A DNA stretch of 50,219 bases from an uncultured Fibrobacter sp. (lineage in GTDB: Bacteria; Fibrobacterota; Fibrobacteria; Fibrobacterales; Fibrobacteraceae), in NCBI GenBank assembly GCA_946414025.1, contig CAMKMX010000021.1, positions 1 to 50,219 of the forward strand. The letters are read 5' to 3'. Below the pieces are notes generated by a model. The model ran no database searches. It was not told where the DNA came from and saw only the letters and a list, made by a program, of their open reading frames with translations. A program made the position numbers and the translations under genes. Position 1 is the first letter of the stretch. Each line of letters opens with the position of its first letter. This document shows, piece after piece, positions 7,824 to 15,636 of this stretch.

Positions 7824-8207
7824 TTACAGGTTGTCCACGCTGTCGGGGATCTCGTTCCGCAGCACTAGCAAAATGGCGTTTTGACCCACGACGACATAGC
7901 GTTCGTCGTTGATTTCTATTTCGTAGCCGCCGGCATGGAGGTACAGGGCCTCGTCCCCTTCCTTGACCTGCAGGGGCACGTAGCTTATGGGGTCCTGGGA
8001 TTCGTTCTTGAACAAATCGTCGGGATCCTTGGATGCGGGAATCGGATACCCCGGCCCCACCTTGACCACCAGCCCCGTATGCACGGCGTCGCGCTCCTTG
8101 ACACTGGGTGGCAGGTAGAGCCCGCTGCCGGTCTTGTTGGATGCCTCAAGGGGCTTGATGAGGATTCTGTCCCCGATGATGACGATATTTTCAAGTGAAT
8201 TCAGCAT
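7824..8207 (-). CDS. GroES-like co-chaperonin
   Basis: This 127-residue protein has the Cpn10/GroES fold pattern: IGDRILIKPLEAS at the start, a mobile-loop-like stretch with TGSGLYLPPSVKER, GLVVKVGPG, and a C-terminal EGDEALYLHAGGYEIEINDERYVVVGQNAILLVL. It is longer than classical GroES (about 97 residues) because of an insertion near residues 55-75. No groEL is adjacent, so it may be a second, specialised copy. On its strand TAATTT lies 6 nt before the ATG. It is divergent from the next gene with only 30 bp between start codons. Confidence 0.8.
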   Translation of the reverse strand: MLNSLENIVIIGDRILIKPLEASNKTGSGLYLPPSVKERDAVHTGLVVKVGPGYPIPASKDPDDLFKNESQDPISYVPLQVKEGDEALYLHAGGYEIEINDERYVVVGQNAILLVLRNEIPDSVDNL

Positions 8208-8219
8208 GCCCCCAAATTA
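8208..8219 (-). promoter_or_regulatory. TAATTT element 6 nt before the GroES-like ATG
   Basis: On the minus strand TAATTT is followed by GGGGGC and the ATG at 8207. The spacing fits the leaderless-type group, although the G-run could also act as a ribosome binding site. Confidence 0.4.
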
Positions 8220-8224
8220 GAAAT

Positions 8225-8237
8225 TATATTGGATAAT
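8225..8237 (+). promoter_or_regulatory. TATATT element 7 nt before a GTG start
   Basis: TATATT at 8225-8230 is followed by seven bases and GTG 8238. There is no Shine-Dalgarno sequence. Confidence 0.45.
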
Positions 8238-9131
8238 GTGGTACTGTTGGTGATAGCGATTATTTGGATTGCCATTTCGGCTTTCCTGGTCTTGTACCTG
8301 GGGCATACCCCCAAGGGCAGGGCGTGGGCGAAGTTGCTTTGGCACCACCGCAAGGTGCGTTTGGCTCTGTTTGCCTTCGCCGTTTTTTTGGCGTCGATTG
8401 TGGCGGCCTATGCGCTGTACCCTCACGACATAGCCGAAGGCGGGCAAGATTCCAGGCTGGTGTTCAGGGATTATTCCAGGACCATGGTAGAAAACCTGGG
8501 TAGTGAAAAGGCTATCGTCATAGATTCCGTTTGCGATTTGAAGAGTCCTTTGCCGGAGCTTGCCTACGGCCTGCCCGCCCTGCTGAAAATCTATAACGAA
8601 GAGGTGCAGCGGCCAACGACTCCGAGGCTTGTGCGGCTGGACGATACCCTGTGGATTTCTTTTGACGGTTACAAGCAGTTCAAGAACCGCGGAATCCGTA
8701 TAGTGAAAAAAGTGCAGCAACGGCTTGGGGCCCGCTACTTGGTGAAGATTGATTCCAGAGGGGAAAATCACCGGCTGGAGCTGGTCTATAAGGGTGCGCC
8801 CTGGAGCACGGAACAGCTGTGCGGTCTTCCTGTGATGGAGGCATCCATCAGGGAAAACATGGACCCTGCATTGTTGATGGCGGTAATCCGCCACACGTCG
8901 AATTTCAATCTGGAATCGGAAGGGCTTTCGCTGGTCTATACTGTGGCGTCAGAACTTGCGGCGGCTCTGTCGCAAGAAAAGACGGTCGAAGATGCCGTGG
9001 CCCAGATGTACCCTAGGGAGCGGGGAAGCCTTCACGAGGAATGGCGGAACAACCCGCTGAAGCAGTCCTGGATCGAAGAGGTGCTGAAGGACGTGCCTTA
9101 CTACAAGGCGAACGGACTGGTGAGAGACTGA
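8238..9131 (+). CDS. Membrane-anchored lytic-transglycosylase-like protein, catalytic Glu missing
   Basis: This 297-residue protein has two N-terminal hydrophobic segments (about 2-20 and 38-58) and a periplasmic domain. Residues of about 210-230 read ENMDPALLMAVIRHTSNFN, which matches the core of SLT transglycosylases (DPALLLAVIRQESGFN) except that the catalytic Glu is Thr. The ASELAAALSQ segment and closing helices also fit a degenerate SLT fold. It is therefore likely a non-catalytic muramyl-binding protein. I chose GTG 8238 by its distance from TATATT; a TTG at 8229 is the only longer option. A structured repeat begins exactly at its stop codon. Confidence 0.6.
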   Translation: MVLLVIAIIWIAISAFLVLYLGHTPKGRAWAKLLWHHRKVRLALFAFAVFLASIVAAYALYPHDIAEGGQDSRLVFRDYSRTMVENLGSEKAIVIDSVCDLKSPLPELAYGLPALLKIYNEEVQRPTTPRLVRLDDTLWISFDGYKQFKNRGIRIVKKVQQRLGARYLVKIDSRGENHRLELVYKGAPWSTEQLCGLPVMEASIRENMDPALLMAVIRHTSNFNLESEGLSLVYTVASELAAALSQEKTVEDAVAQMYPRERGSLHEEWRNNPLKQSWIEEVLKDVPYYKANGLVRD

Positions 9132-9238
9132 GCGGTCGCTCGTGAGCCAAAAGCGACTCGTATTAACGAGTCGTGTTGGCGAGAGCGAGGTTGTTCCGGA
9201 GGGAATCGACCATAGAAGAAGACCGAGCGGTCGTTTAA
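9129..9238 (+). repeat. Structured repeat element, single copy (family S)
   Basis: The element fills the whole gap between two convergent stop codons and is bounded by direct repeats of GAGCGGTCG. It folds as stem GCCAA (9146-9150)/TTGGC (9176-9180), an internal loop AAG/TG, stem CGACTCGT (9154-9161)/ACGAGTCG (9166-9173) and the loop ATTA. Then come GAGAGCGAGG and a hairpin GTTCC (9193-9197)-GGAG-GGAAT (9202-9206). The tandem units at 38.7 kb have the same helix lengths and loops but different paired bases. The strand given is the one on which the fold was described. Confidence 0.75.
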
Positions 9239-11073
9239 TGCCGTCCGAAGCGGCGGGTCTTGCGGAAGGGCTTGTCGCCGTGGAATTCCCGGAAGGGCTT
9301 TTCCTTGCCCTTCGGTTTCTTGCCGAAATCCTTTTTGCTCTTGAAGCTCTTGCGTTCTTTTGGCGGCGGGGCGTCGTCGGTCATGAGCCGGAACTTGGCG
9401 TCGTTACCCCGGATGGTCATTTCGGAGAGAATGTCCAGCACGCTCTGGTCGGTATTGTCCGGAAGTTCTACGGTGCTGAACTTGTCAAAGAGCTTGATAC
9501 GCCCGATGATGGCGCTGCTGATGTCGGCCTCGCCGGCGATGGCGCCTACGATGTCCCGAGGGGACACATGGTCCCTGCGACCCACCGCCAGGTAGTAACG
9601 AAGGTAGCCTTCTTCTACACCGTTGGCGCCTTCCTTGCGTTCTTTGCGGGGCTTTTCCGGCATGTCGTCGCGGTCGCTGTTGTCCCGGACCTTCGGGGTA
9701 GAGAGCTGTTCCATCTTGGGGAACAACGGTTCCCGTTCTTGGGCCATGCACAGTGCTGCGGCGGCGATGTCTTCGACATTCGTTCCAAGCTCCACCGTCA
9801 TCTTCATGAGGATTTCCCGGAACTTGTCGAGGCTTGCGTTTGCTAGTTTGTCTTGAATCTTTTTCTGGAAATTGGCGACGCGCTTTGCGCTGATCTGTTC
9901 GGCGCTGGGGAGGGCCATGGCCTCGATGGGCTGGCGGGTGGCCTTTTCGATGGTCTTGAGCAGGCGCCGTTCCCTGGGAGTGATGAACAATATGGCGTTT
10001 CCGCTACGGCCCGCGCGGCCGGTGCGGCCGATACGGTGCACATAGGATTCCGTGTCGTAGGGAATGTCGTAGTTTACTACGTGGGTAATGCGGTCCACGT
10101 CGATTCCGCGGGCCGCGACGTCTGTGGCCACCACGATATCCAGCTTTCCCATCTTGAGCCGGTTGATGGTCCGCTCCCTGAGAGTCTGGGCCAGGTCGCC
10201 GCTCAGAGGGGCTACATTGAAACCTCGGGCTTCTAACCGTTCCGAAACTTCGGAGGTGGCCTGCTTGGTCCGCACAAAAATGAGCATGCCGTCGAAATCT
10301 TCGCCTTCGATGACCCGAGCGAGGGCTTCCATCTTGTCGTGGCTCTTGACCAGCAAAAAGCGCTGGCGGATATTTTCCACCGTGGTGGTCTTGCCTTCGA
10401 TACGGGCTTCGCTGTATTCGCCCAGGTGCTCGTCGATAATCTCGATAACTTCTTTGGGCATGGTGGCGCTGAAGAGCGCCCGCTGGGCGTTTTTGGGAAT
10501 CTTGCTCAGGATGGTTTCTACATCTTCCATGAATCCCATGTCCAGCATTTCGTCGGCCTCGTCCAGAACAACCGCCTGGACCTTGTCCAGGACAATCGAA
10601 CCCCGCTTGAGGTGATCGATGAGCCGGCCCGGCGTTGCCACGATGACGTTGGCGGCCCGCTTTAAAGCCTTGAACTGTACCGCAATGTCTTGCCCGCCAT
10701 AGACGGGAACCACGTGGACCTTCGGAAGCTTCATGGCATATTGCTGGATTGCTTCGGCCACCTGGATAGAAAGTTCCCGCGTAGGCGTCAGCACCAGCAG
10801 GGAGGTGTCCTTGCCGTTGAACTCTATGCGGGAAAGCAGCGGGAGTGCAAACGCTGCGGTCTTGCCGGTGCCGGTCTGCGCCGTACCCAGCAGGTTCTTG
10901 CCCTGTAGCAAGGCGGGAATGGCCTTTGCCTGGATGGGGGAGGGAGTTTCGTAACCTGCGGCCTTGACGGCTTCTAGAATTTCGGGAGCAAGGCCCAAAT
11001 CTTCAAAACCCACTTCTTGTGGAGTTTCGTCAAGGATTGTCTCCTGTTCGTTTTCGAGATTTTCTTGTTCCAT
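9235..11073 (-). CDS. deaD: DEAD-box RNA helicase, DeaD/CsdA-like
   Basis: This 612-residue ATP-dependent RNA helicase remodels RNA, probably in ribosome assembly or mRNA decay at low temperature. Motifs in order are AQTGTGKT (I), PTRELSIQ (Ia), VLDEADEMLDMGF (II), SAT (III), DVAARGIDVDRITHVVNYD (V) and HRIGRTGRAGRSG (VI). A DbpA-type RNA-binding domain follows at about 485-560 (YYLAVGRRDHVSPRDIVGAI), then a basic tail. ATG 11073 is preferred because GGAG lies 9 nt upstream; an in-frame ATG at 11088 would add five residues. A TATAATTTG promoter-like sequence and a small GCACC/GGTGC hairpin lie in the leader near 11127-11150, mixed with heptamer arrays. Confidence 0.93.
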   Translation of the reverse strand: MEQENLENEQETILDETPQEVGFEDLGLAPEILEAVKAAGYETPSPIQAKAIPALLQGKNLLGTAQTGTGKTAAFALPLLSRIEFNGKDTSLLVLTPTRELSIQVAEAIQQYAMKLPKVHVVPVYGGQDIAVQFKALKRAANVIVATPGRLIDHLKRGSIVLDKVQAVVLDEADEMLDMGFMEDVETILSKIPKNAQRALFSATMPKEVIEIIDEHLGEYSEARIEGKTTTVENIRQRFLLVKSHDKMEALARVIEGEDFDGMLIFVRTKQATSEVSERLEARGFNVAPLSGDLAQTLRERTINRLKMGKLDIVVATDVAARGIDVDRITHVVNYDIPYDTESYVHRIGRTGRAGRSGNAILFITPRERRLLKTIEKATRQPIEAMALPSAEQISAKRVANFQKKIQDKLANASLDKFREILMKMTVELGTNVEDIAAAALCMAQEREPLFPKMEQLSTPKVRDNSDRDDMPEKPRKERKEGANGVEEGYLRYYLAVGRRDHVSPRDIVGAIAGEADISSAIIGRIKLFDKFSTVELPDNTDQSVLDILSEMTIRGNDAKFRLMTDDAPPPKERKSFKSKKDFGKKPKGKEKPFREFHGDKPFRKTRRFGRH

Positions 11074-11093
11074 AATGACGATCTCCATAAAGG

Positions 11094-11121
11094 GAGTTTT
11101 GAGTGATGAGTTGTGAGTTTT
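11094..11121. repeat. Heptamer array (GAGTTNT type)
   Basis: Four tandem 7-mers upstream of the helicase: GAGTTTT, GAGTGAT, GAGTTGT, GAGTTTT. On the opposite strand they read as ACTC heptamers like the next array. Confidence 0.65.
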
Positions 11122-11151
11122 TATAATCGCACCTTTGGTGCCAAATTATAT

Positions 11152-11221
11152 TCTGAAGACTGAAGACTGAAGACTCATAACTGAAAACTCATAACTCATA
11201 ACTGATAACTGATAACTGCTC
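11152..11221. repeat. Heptamer array (ACTGAAG/ACTCATA type), ten units
   Basis: Ten tandem 7-mers in perfect register, for example ACTGAAG, ACTCATA, ACTGATA, ending ACTGCTC. Positions 1-3 are constant (ACT, with one TCT) and positions 4-7 vary. It lies in the divergent region between the helicase and the small Cys protein. Confidence 0.85.
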
Positions 11222-11256
11222 AAATATAGCTTTTCATTTTTATTATCATTTGGTAG

Positions 11257-11448
11257 ATGAGCTACGAATGCAAATACTTGCGGAATACCTTTTGCGACAA
11301 GCGGAAAAAGGAATGCGACCCCGGTTCGCCCGGTTGTGTGCTGTTCGGCAAGTTCGCGTTTCCACTGAAAGAAAAGAAAATGCCCCCCGGAACAAGTTCG
11401 GGGCAGGCTATTCAAGCCGGGCATGACAACGGGACGCCAAAGAAGTGA
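11257..11448 (+). CDS. Small cysteine-rich protein with a repeat-derived tail
   Basis: This 63-residue frame starts MSYECKYLRNTFCDKRKKEC and continues DPGSPGCVLFGKFAFPLKEKK, with four Cys at 5, 13, 20 and 27 that could bind zinc or an Fe-S cluster. The last 22 residues translate an intergenic palindromic element (from about 11382) and are unlikely to matter. TATCAT lies 7 nt before the ATG and there is no Shine-Dalgarno sequence, as in the leaderless-type group. I do not recognise a named family. The spacing of the four Cys and the promoter-like context argue for a real gene. Confidence 0.55.
   Translation: MSYECKYLRNTFCDKRKKECDPGSPGCVLFGKFAFPLKEKKMPPGTSSGQAIQAGHDNGTPKK
11382..11425. repeat. 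Palindromic CCCGG repeat at a gene end
   Basis: The element contains CCCCGGAACAAGTTCGGGGC, then AGGCT, and ends GCCGGGCATGAC. A diverged relative (CCCGGATCAAGTCCGGGGC, AGGCTCT, CCGGAATGA) lies at 25736-25776. Confidence 0.6.
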
Positions 11449-11451
11449 CCG

Positions 11452-12459
11452 CTAGATAGCCAGCGGCATCCAGGGTTTCACCACATCTATCGATTTGAGC
11501 ATGCCCTGCTTTTGGCGGCGGATGGCCGCGGCGGCAATCATGGCGCCGTTGTCGGTACTGAGGCTGCGGTCCGGAATGCAGAAGCGCACCCCGTGCTTTT
11601 GGCAATAATCCAGGAGTCTCGTGCGGAGCCAGGCGTTGGCGCTTACGCCGCCTCCCATGACCAGGGTTTTCATCTTGGTCTTCTTGAGGGCGTTGATGGT
11701 CTTGGTAACAAGGCTATCCACGATGGCGTCTTCTAGGGAAGCACAGATGTCGCCCAGATTTTTCTGGATGTATTCGGGGTCGTGAGATTCGGTGTAGCGG
11801 AGTACTGCGGTCTTGAGCCCGCTGAAAGAAAACTCGCAGCTGTCGTGGGTGTGGAGCGCCCGCGGGAATTCCACGAACTTGCGGTTGCCGTTTTGTCCCA
11901 GCTTGCTGATGGTGGCACCTGCCGGGTACTTGAGCCCGATGAGTTTTCCGCACTTGTCGAAGGCTTCGCCTGCGGCGTCGTCCCGGGTGCGGCCGATGCT
12001 TGTGTACTTGAATCCCGGTTCTTCTAGCACCAGTTCCGTATGTCCGCCCGAAACGGTCAGCGTCAAGAAAGGCGGTTCGATGTCGGGGTTCGAAAGCCAT
12101 GCGGCGGCCAGGTGGCCTTCCAGGTGGTTCATGCCGTAGGCAGGGATGTTCAAGTCCCGTGCAAGGCCTTTGGCAAAGCTTGCACCCACCAGCAAGGGAC
12201 CCATGAGCCCCGGTCCCGTGGTGTAGGCGATGGCGTCGATATCGGTGAGTTTTATTCCAGCTTCCTTGACGGCGGCTTCGGCGATGGGTGCAATCTTTTG
12301 CAGGTGGGCCCGAGCGGCAATTTCTGGAACGACACCGCCGTAGAGGGCGTGTTCGTCAATCTGGCTGTAGAGCGGGTTAGAAAGGACCTTCAGGGGTTCG
12401 TCTTGCAGCACGGCGCAGGCGGTTTCGTCACAGCTGGATTCGATGCCGAGCCAGAGCAT
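11452..12459 (-). CDS. tsaD: tRNA N6-adenosine threonylcarbamoyltransferase
   Basis: This 335-residue protein is TsaD (Kae1/Gcp), which transfers the threonylcarbamoyl group to A37 of tRNAs reading ANN codons, together with TsaB and TsaE. The N-terminus LGIESSCDETACAV, the metal-binding NHLEGHLAAAW near residue 115, LTVSGGHTEL near 134 and a C-terminal VMGGGVSANAWLR are all present, and length is normal. tsaB and tsaE are not nearby. Its ATG overlaps the last base of the upstream YbbR gene, indicating translational coupling. Confidence 0.96.
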   Translation of the reverse strand: MLWLGIESSCDETACAVLQDEPLKVLSNPLYSQIDEHALYGGVVPEIAARAHLQKIAPIAEAAVKEAGIKLTDIDAIAYTTGPGLMGPLLVGASFAKGLARDLNIPAYGMNHLEGHLAAAWLSNPDIEPPFLTLTVSGGHTELVLEEPGFKYTSIGRTRDDAAGEAFDKCGKLIGLKYPAGATISKLGQNGNRKFVEFPRALHTHDSCEFSFSGLKTAVLRYTESHDPEYIQKNLGDICASLEDAIVDSLVTKTINALKKTKMKTLVMGGGVSANAWLRTRLLDYCQKHGVRFCIPDRSLSTDNGAMIAAAAIRRQKQGMLKSIDVVKPWMPLAI

Positions 12460-13460
12460 TATTCCTCTTCTCCTAGGGAATCCACAGGCGCTGCGGTGAC
12501 TTCGGTCTTGACCAGTTTCACCTTGTCGGGCACGAGTTCGTAGCCCTTGATGGACATTTCCCGGTTCACGGAAGAAGGCAGGTTCATCTTGACCGTAGGT
12601 GCGAGGCTATCTACGTCTTCGATAGCAAAACGGTTGATTTCTACAAAGAGCTGAAGATTCTGGGACGTGATGGAATCCAGCACGTTCTGGCCGCCGGTAA
12701 TCTTGATGGATACCGTGTCGGGAGAGAGTTTTGCTTCGTCTTTGTTGTAATGCCCGATAAGATGCACCGGGATTTTCTTGAAGGTCTTGCTTTCCAGCTT
12801 TTGGATGTCGATGTTCATGATGACGCTGGAATCGCTGGGCGTCACGTAGGCGGGGAATGTTTCCAGGTTCAGGGCTACCTTGAAATTGTCGTTGGCGGTG
12901 AGGCTGTCGAACCGCACGGAATCCGTGGGGATTTCGAAGATGCGGGTGAGCGCGTCTCTTGCGCCGGATACGCGAATCTGCTCGGGAGTGATTTTCGGAA
13001 CGTCCGTCATGATGTAACCGGGCGCCGGGTCGAAGGTCACGTTGGACTTGACGGGAATGTTCCTCTCGATGCGGGTGTCAAGATCCAGGTCCAGAAACAG
13101 GAGCTGGTTCGAAGGCTCTACGAACTCCACGTTAGGAAAATTCGGCGCCGAAAAATTTTTGGACCCGATGTGCCTGCGGGTGGCGCCCAGTTCCGCCTCT
13201 TGCAGGTCGATGACAATGGAGACCGCGTTGGAATCCTTGTTCATGTAGTTCCAGCGCATGCGGATAAGGTCGAAGGCCGGACCCTTGACGGTAATGGGCA
13301 AGGTGTGGGGCGGCTTGGAGGCTACTGCCAGGAGTTCGGGCAACCGGACCAGCTTGACGGGAACCTCCATGGTAATTTGAAAGTCCTTGGTGGACATGAC
13401 AAAAAACCAGAAGCCGATTCCGAACAGGAAGGCCATTATCTTCAATCCGATATTATTCAT
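12459..13460 (-). CDS. YbbR/CdaR-domain protein
   Basis: This 333-residue protein has one N-terminal membrane segment (about 7-22, IMAFLFGIGFWFFV) and a periplasmic part of repeated YbbR domains of about 80 residues each, visible as recurring blocks like FEIPTDSVRFDSLTANDNFKVALNLE. In Firmicutes the YbbR protein CdaR regulates the c-di-AMP cyclase CdaA; no cyclase gene lies in this window, so the role here is open. It precedes tsaD with a 1-bp overlap and is divergent from ftsX with 45 bp between start codons. Confidence 0.8.
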   Translation of the reverse strand: MNNIGLKIMAFLFGIGFWFFVMSTKDFQITMEVPVKLVRLPELLAVASKPPHTLPITVKGPAFDLIRMRWNYMNKDSNAVSIVIDLQEAELGATRRHIGSKNFSAPNFPNVEFVEPSNQLLFLDLDLDTRIERNIPVKSNVTFDPAPGYIMTDVPKITPEQIRVSGARDALTRIFEIPTDSVRFDSLTANDNFKVALNLETFPAYVTPSDSSVIMNIDIQKLESKTFKKIPVHLIGHYNKDEAKLSPDTVSIKITGGQNVLDSITSQNLQLFVEINRFAIEDVDSLAPTVKMNLPSSVNREMSIKGYELVPDKVKLVKTEVTAAPVDSLGEEE

Positions 13461-13493
13461 AGCAGTACCGTGATAAACACTAGCAAATTTAAT

Positions 13494-13505
13494 TATATTC
13501 GGGCG
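13494..13505 (+). promoter_or_regulatory. TATATT element 6 nt before the ftsX GTG start
   Basis: TATATT at 13494-13499, spacer CGGGCG, then GTG 13506, with no Shine-Dalgarno sequence. Confidence 0.5.
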
Positions 13506-14393
13506 GTGCTAGGACAATTAGGCTACTTAATATCTGAATCTTTTCGGGGGCTGAAACAGCACCGCACCGTGGTGCTGCCGTCCCTGGTGACCATCTTTCT
13601 GTGTTCTGTCTTGCTGGCGGGCTCCCTGACCTCCTTCGGGGGCGTGGTGAAGCTTCTTTCGGCGGAGAAGGCCCTCTATACGGTGGAGGCGTTCTTGTCC
13701 AAGACGGTGAGCGCCGACTCCATCAAGGCCATCTCGGAAAACCTGCTCCATACCAAGCGGGTGGAATCCGTCGAATACGTGAGCGCCGATTCGGCCTTGG
13801 CGGATTTCCGCAGGCATTTTTCGGGAGAGATGCTGGACCTGGTAGAAGGCAACCCCCTTCCGCCGTTTTTCCGGGTGAAACTGAAAGAGGAGGCCCACAA
13901 CCCGGTGGACCTGATGGAAGCCCGTACGGAACTTTTCCGCAAGGGCTATTTCGAAGAAGTCCAGGCCCCCATCGAATGGGCGGAACGCATTGCCAAGTGG
14001 AAATTCAAGATGGTGTTCTGGCCCCTGTGCCTGAGCGTGCTGTTGCTTGCCACCCTTTCTTTGATTATCTGCAATTCGGTGCGGTTGTCCCTTTTCTCCA
14101 GGCAGCTTTTGGTAGAAAACATGAAATACACCGGCGGGAGCCCCTTCTTTATCGAGTTCCCCTTTGTGCTGGAAGGCCTGATTCTTGGACTTGTGGGTAG
14201 CGGTCTTGCGGTAATCCTCTTGGCGGTTCTTGTAAACGCTATCGGAAACGCGATTCCCGTGGTGGCAAACAACAGGAGCGGTCTTGGGCTCATGCTTGCA
14301 GGCGTGGTGGCGCTGGTGACGGTCCTTTCGGCCTACTTCAGCTACAGGACGGTGCGCAGGTTCTTGACGGTGAAGAATTTTGAGCAGGAATAA
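13506..14393 (+). CDS. ftsX: FtsX-like permease subunit
   Basis: This 295-residue protein has the FtsX layout: a cytoplasmic N-terminus, one membrane segment (about 22-42), an extracytoplasmic loop of about 120 residues, and three C-terminal membrane segments (about 172-192, 222-250, 258-280). FtsX with the ATPase FtsE transmits division signals to murein hydrolase activators. The EnvC-like gene follows directly, as expected for an FtsEX-EnvC module, but ftsE is not adjacent. The frame is open far upstream inside the YbbR gene; I place the start at GTG 13506, before the first membrane segment and 6 nt after TATATT. Confidence 0.85.
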   Translation: MLGQLGYLISESFRGLKQHRTVVLPSLVTIFLCSVLLAGSLTSFGGVVKLLSAEKALYTVEAFLSKTVSADSIKAISENLLHTKRVESVEYVSADSALADFRRHFSGEMLDLVEGNPLPPFFRVKLKEEAHNPVDLMEARTELFRKGYFEEVQAPIEWAERIAKWKFKMVFWPLCLSVLLLATLSLIICNSVRLSLFSRQLLVENMKYTGGSPFFIEFPFVLEGLILGLVGSGLAVILLAVLVNAIGNAIPVVANNRSGLGLMLAGVVALVTVLSAYFSYRTVRRFLTVKNFEQE

Positions 14394-14394
14394 G

Positions 14395-15636
14395 ATGCGG
14401 ATTCTTTCCATCATCTTGTGTCTTTTGGTGGGGCTCTCTTTCGGAGCGCCTAAAAAGACCGATGCCCAAATCAAGGAACAGCGCACGGCCCTCAAGAAAT
14501 TGGAGACGGACCTGGCCAAGAAACGCAAGGAACTGGCCTTGCTGGAAACCGAAGAAAAGGGCGTACTCAACACCATCTCCCTTTTGGACCAGAACCTGAA
14601 CCAGACCAGGACTTACATCCAGGAACTTTCCAAGAGTGAAATCCTGGTGCAGGGGGCGGTGCGGCAACTTTCCCGAGACCTGGATTCTCTGGACCGGCAA
14701 ATCCGGGAACGGAAGGAAGTCATGCGCAAACGCATCCGGACCCTGTACGAAAAGGGCCGGAGCAGCGAGGCCGAAGTTCTGTACGGCCTGCTGACGCAAA
14801 AGGGAAACCCGGAACGGCAGGTTTACTGGGTCCATCATCTGCTTTATCAGGACCAGGAACAGGTGAACACCCTGCTCAGGCTCATGCGGGAACGCGACGA
14901 AAAGAAAAAGCAGGAGATTAGCCACCTGCAAGAGCTTTCTCAGTTGCGCCACAAGAAGAACGCCGAAGAAAAGGGCCTGGTGACCCAGATGAGCGGGCAA
15001 GAGAAAATGCTCCTTTCGTTGAAGCACGACAAGGCCATGCAGCGCCGCGCCCTGGAAGAATTCGAACGGAACCAGAAGACCATGCTTGCGTTGATCAAGA
15101 AGTTGGAAGAAAAGCGCAAGAAGGAACTGGCCGCCGCCAAGAAGGCCGAGGCTGAACGCAAGAAAAAGGAAAAGGAAAGGAAAAAGAAAAAGGAGAAAGA
15201 GAAGGTGGTGGAAAAACCGAAGCCCACGGTGACCACCACCCTCAAGGGCCCCAAGTGCATGCCGCTGGAAGGCGAAGTCATCAGCCGTTACGGCCTGCAG
15301 GAACACCCCGTGCTCCATATCGCGACCCGTAACCTGGGTATCGAAATCCGGGGCAAGCGTGGCAAGATGGTAAAGGCCGCCGCTCCCGGTACGGTGGTGA
15401 TGGTCTCCGAAATCGACGGCCGTGGCCCGTCGGTAATTATCGAACACGAAGGCGGAACCTACTCCGTTTACGGACACCTCCGTACGATTCGTGTCCAGGA
15501 GGGCAAAGAGGTGCAGAAATGCGAAGAAATCGGCGAAGTAGGCGATATTGCGTCCTTAAATGGAATTAAATTGTATTTCCAAGTTAGCGAAGGGACCCAG
15601 ACCGTGGATCCCCTACAGTGGTTGAAGGAAAAATGA
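14395..15636 (+). CDS. EnvC-like murein hydrolase activator
   Basis: This 413-residue secreted protein has a signal peptide (MRILSIILCLLVGLSFG), a long coiled coil (about 20-260, very rich in Lys and Glu, with KKKEKERKKKKEKEK near the end) and a C-terminal LytM/M23 domain (about 285-410). In EnvC and NlpD this domain is degenerate and activates amidases rather than cutting. Here LHIATRNLGIEI, YSVYGHLR and LYFQVSEGTQTVDPLQWL keep the fold words but lack the full HxxxD and HxH zinc set, so an activator role fits. ATG 14395 follows the ftsX stop by one base, with AGGA upstream. An earlier in-frame ATG at 14380 overlaps ftsX. Confidence 0.85.
   Translation: MRILSIILCLLVGLSFGAPKKTDAQIKEQRTALKKLETDLAKKRKELALLETEEKGVLNTISLLDQNLNQTRTYIQELSKSEILVQGAVRQLSRDLDSLDRQIRERKEVMRKRIRTLYEKGRSSEAEVLYGLLTQKGNPERQVYWVHHLLYQDQEQVNTLLRLMRERDEKKKQEISHLQELSQLRHKKNAEEKGLVTQMSGQEKMLLSLKHDKAMQRRALEEFERNQKTMLALIKKLEEKRKKELAAAKKAEAERKKKEKERKKKKEKEKVVEKPKPTVTTTLKGPKCMPLEGEVISRYGLQEHPVLHIATRNLGIEIRGKRGKMVKAAAPGTVVMVSEIDGRGPSVIIEHEGGTYSVYGHLRTIRVQEGKEVQKCEEIGEVGDIASLNGIKLYFQVSEGTQTVDPLQWLKEK

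Noticed and set aside
9142..9846. 234-codon frame starting in the structured element
   Set aside because: Shadow of the DEAD-box helicase C-terminus; no ribosome binding site.
12750..13505. Long upstream extension of the ftsX frame
   Set aside because: It runs antisense through the YbbR gene. FtsX length, the first membrane segment and the TATATT-GTG arrangement place the start at 13506.
13527..14576. 349-codon frame antisense to ftsX
   Set aside because: Shadow of the ftsX/envC coding sequence, with His/Arg/Gln-rich composition and no family match.
14338..15477. 379-codon frame antisense to envC, rich in Phe and Leu
   Set aside because: It is the complement of the Lys/Glu coiled coil, whose codons read as Phe/Leu on the other strand; no start signal.
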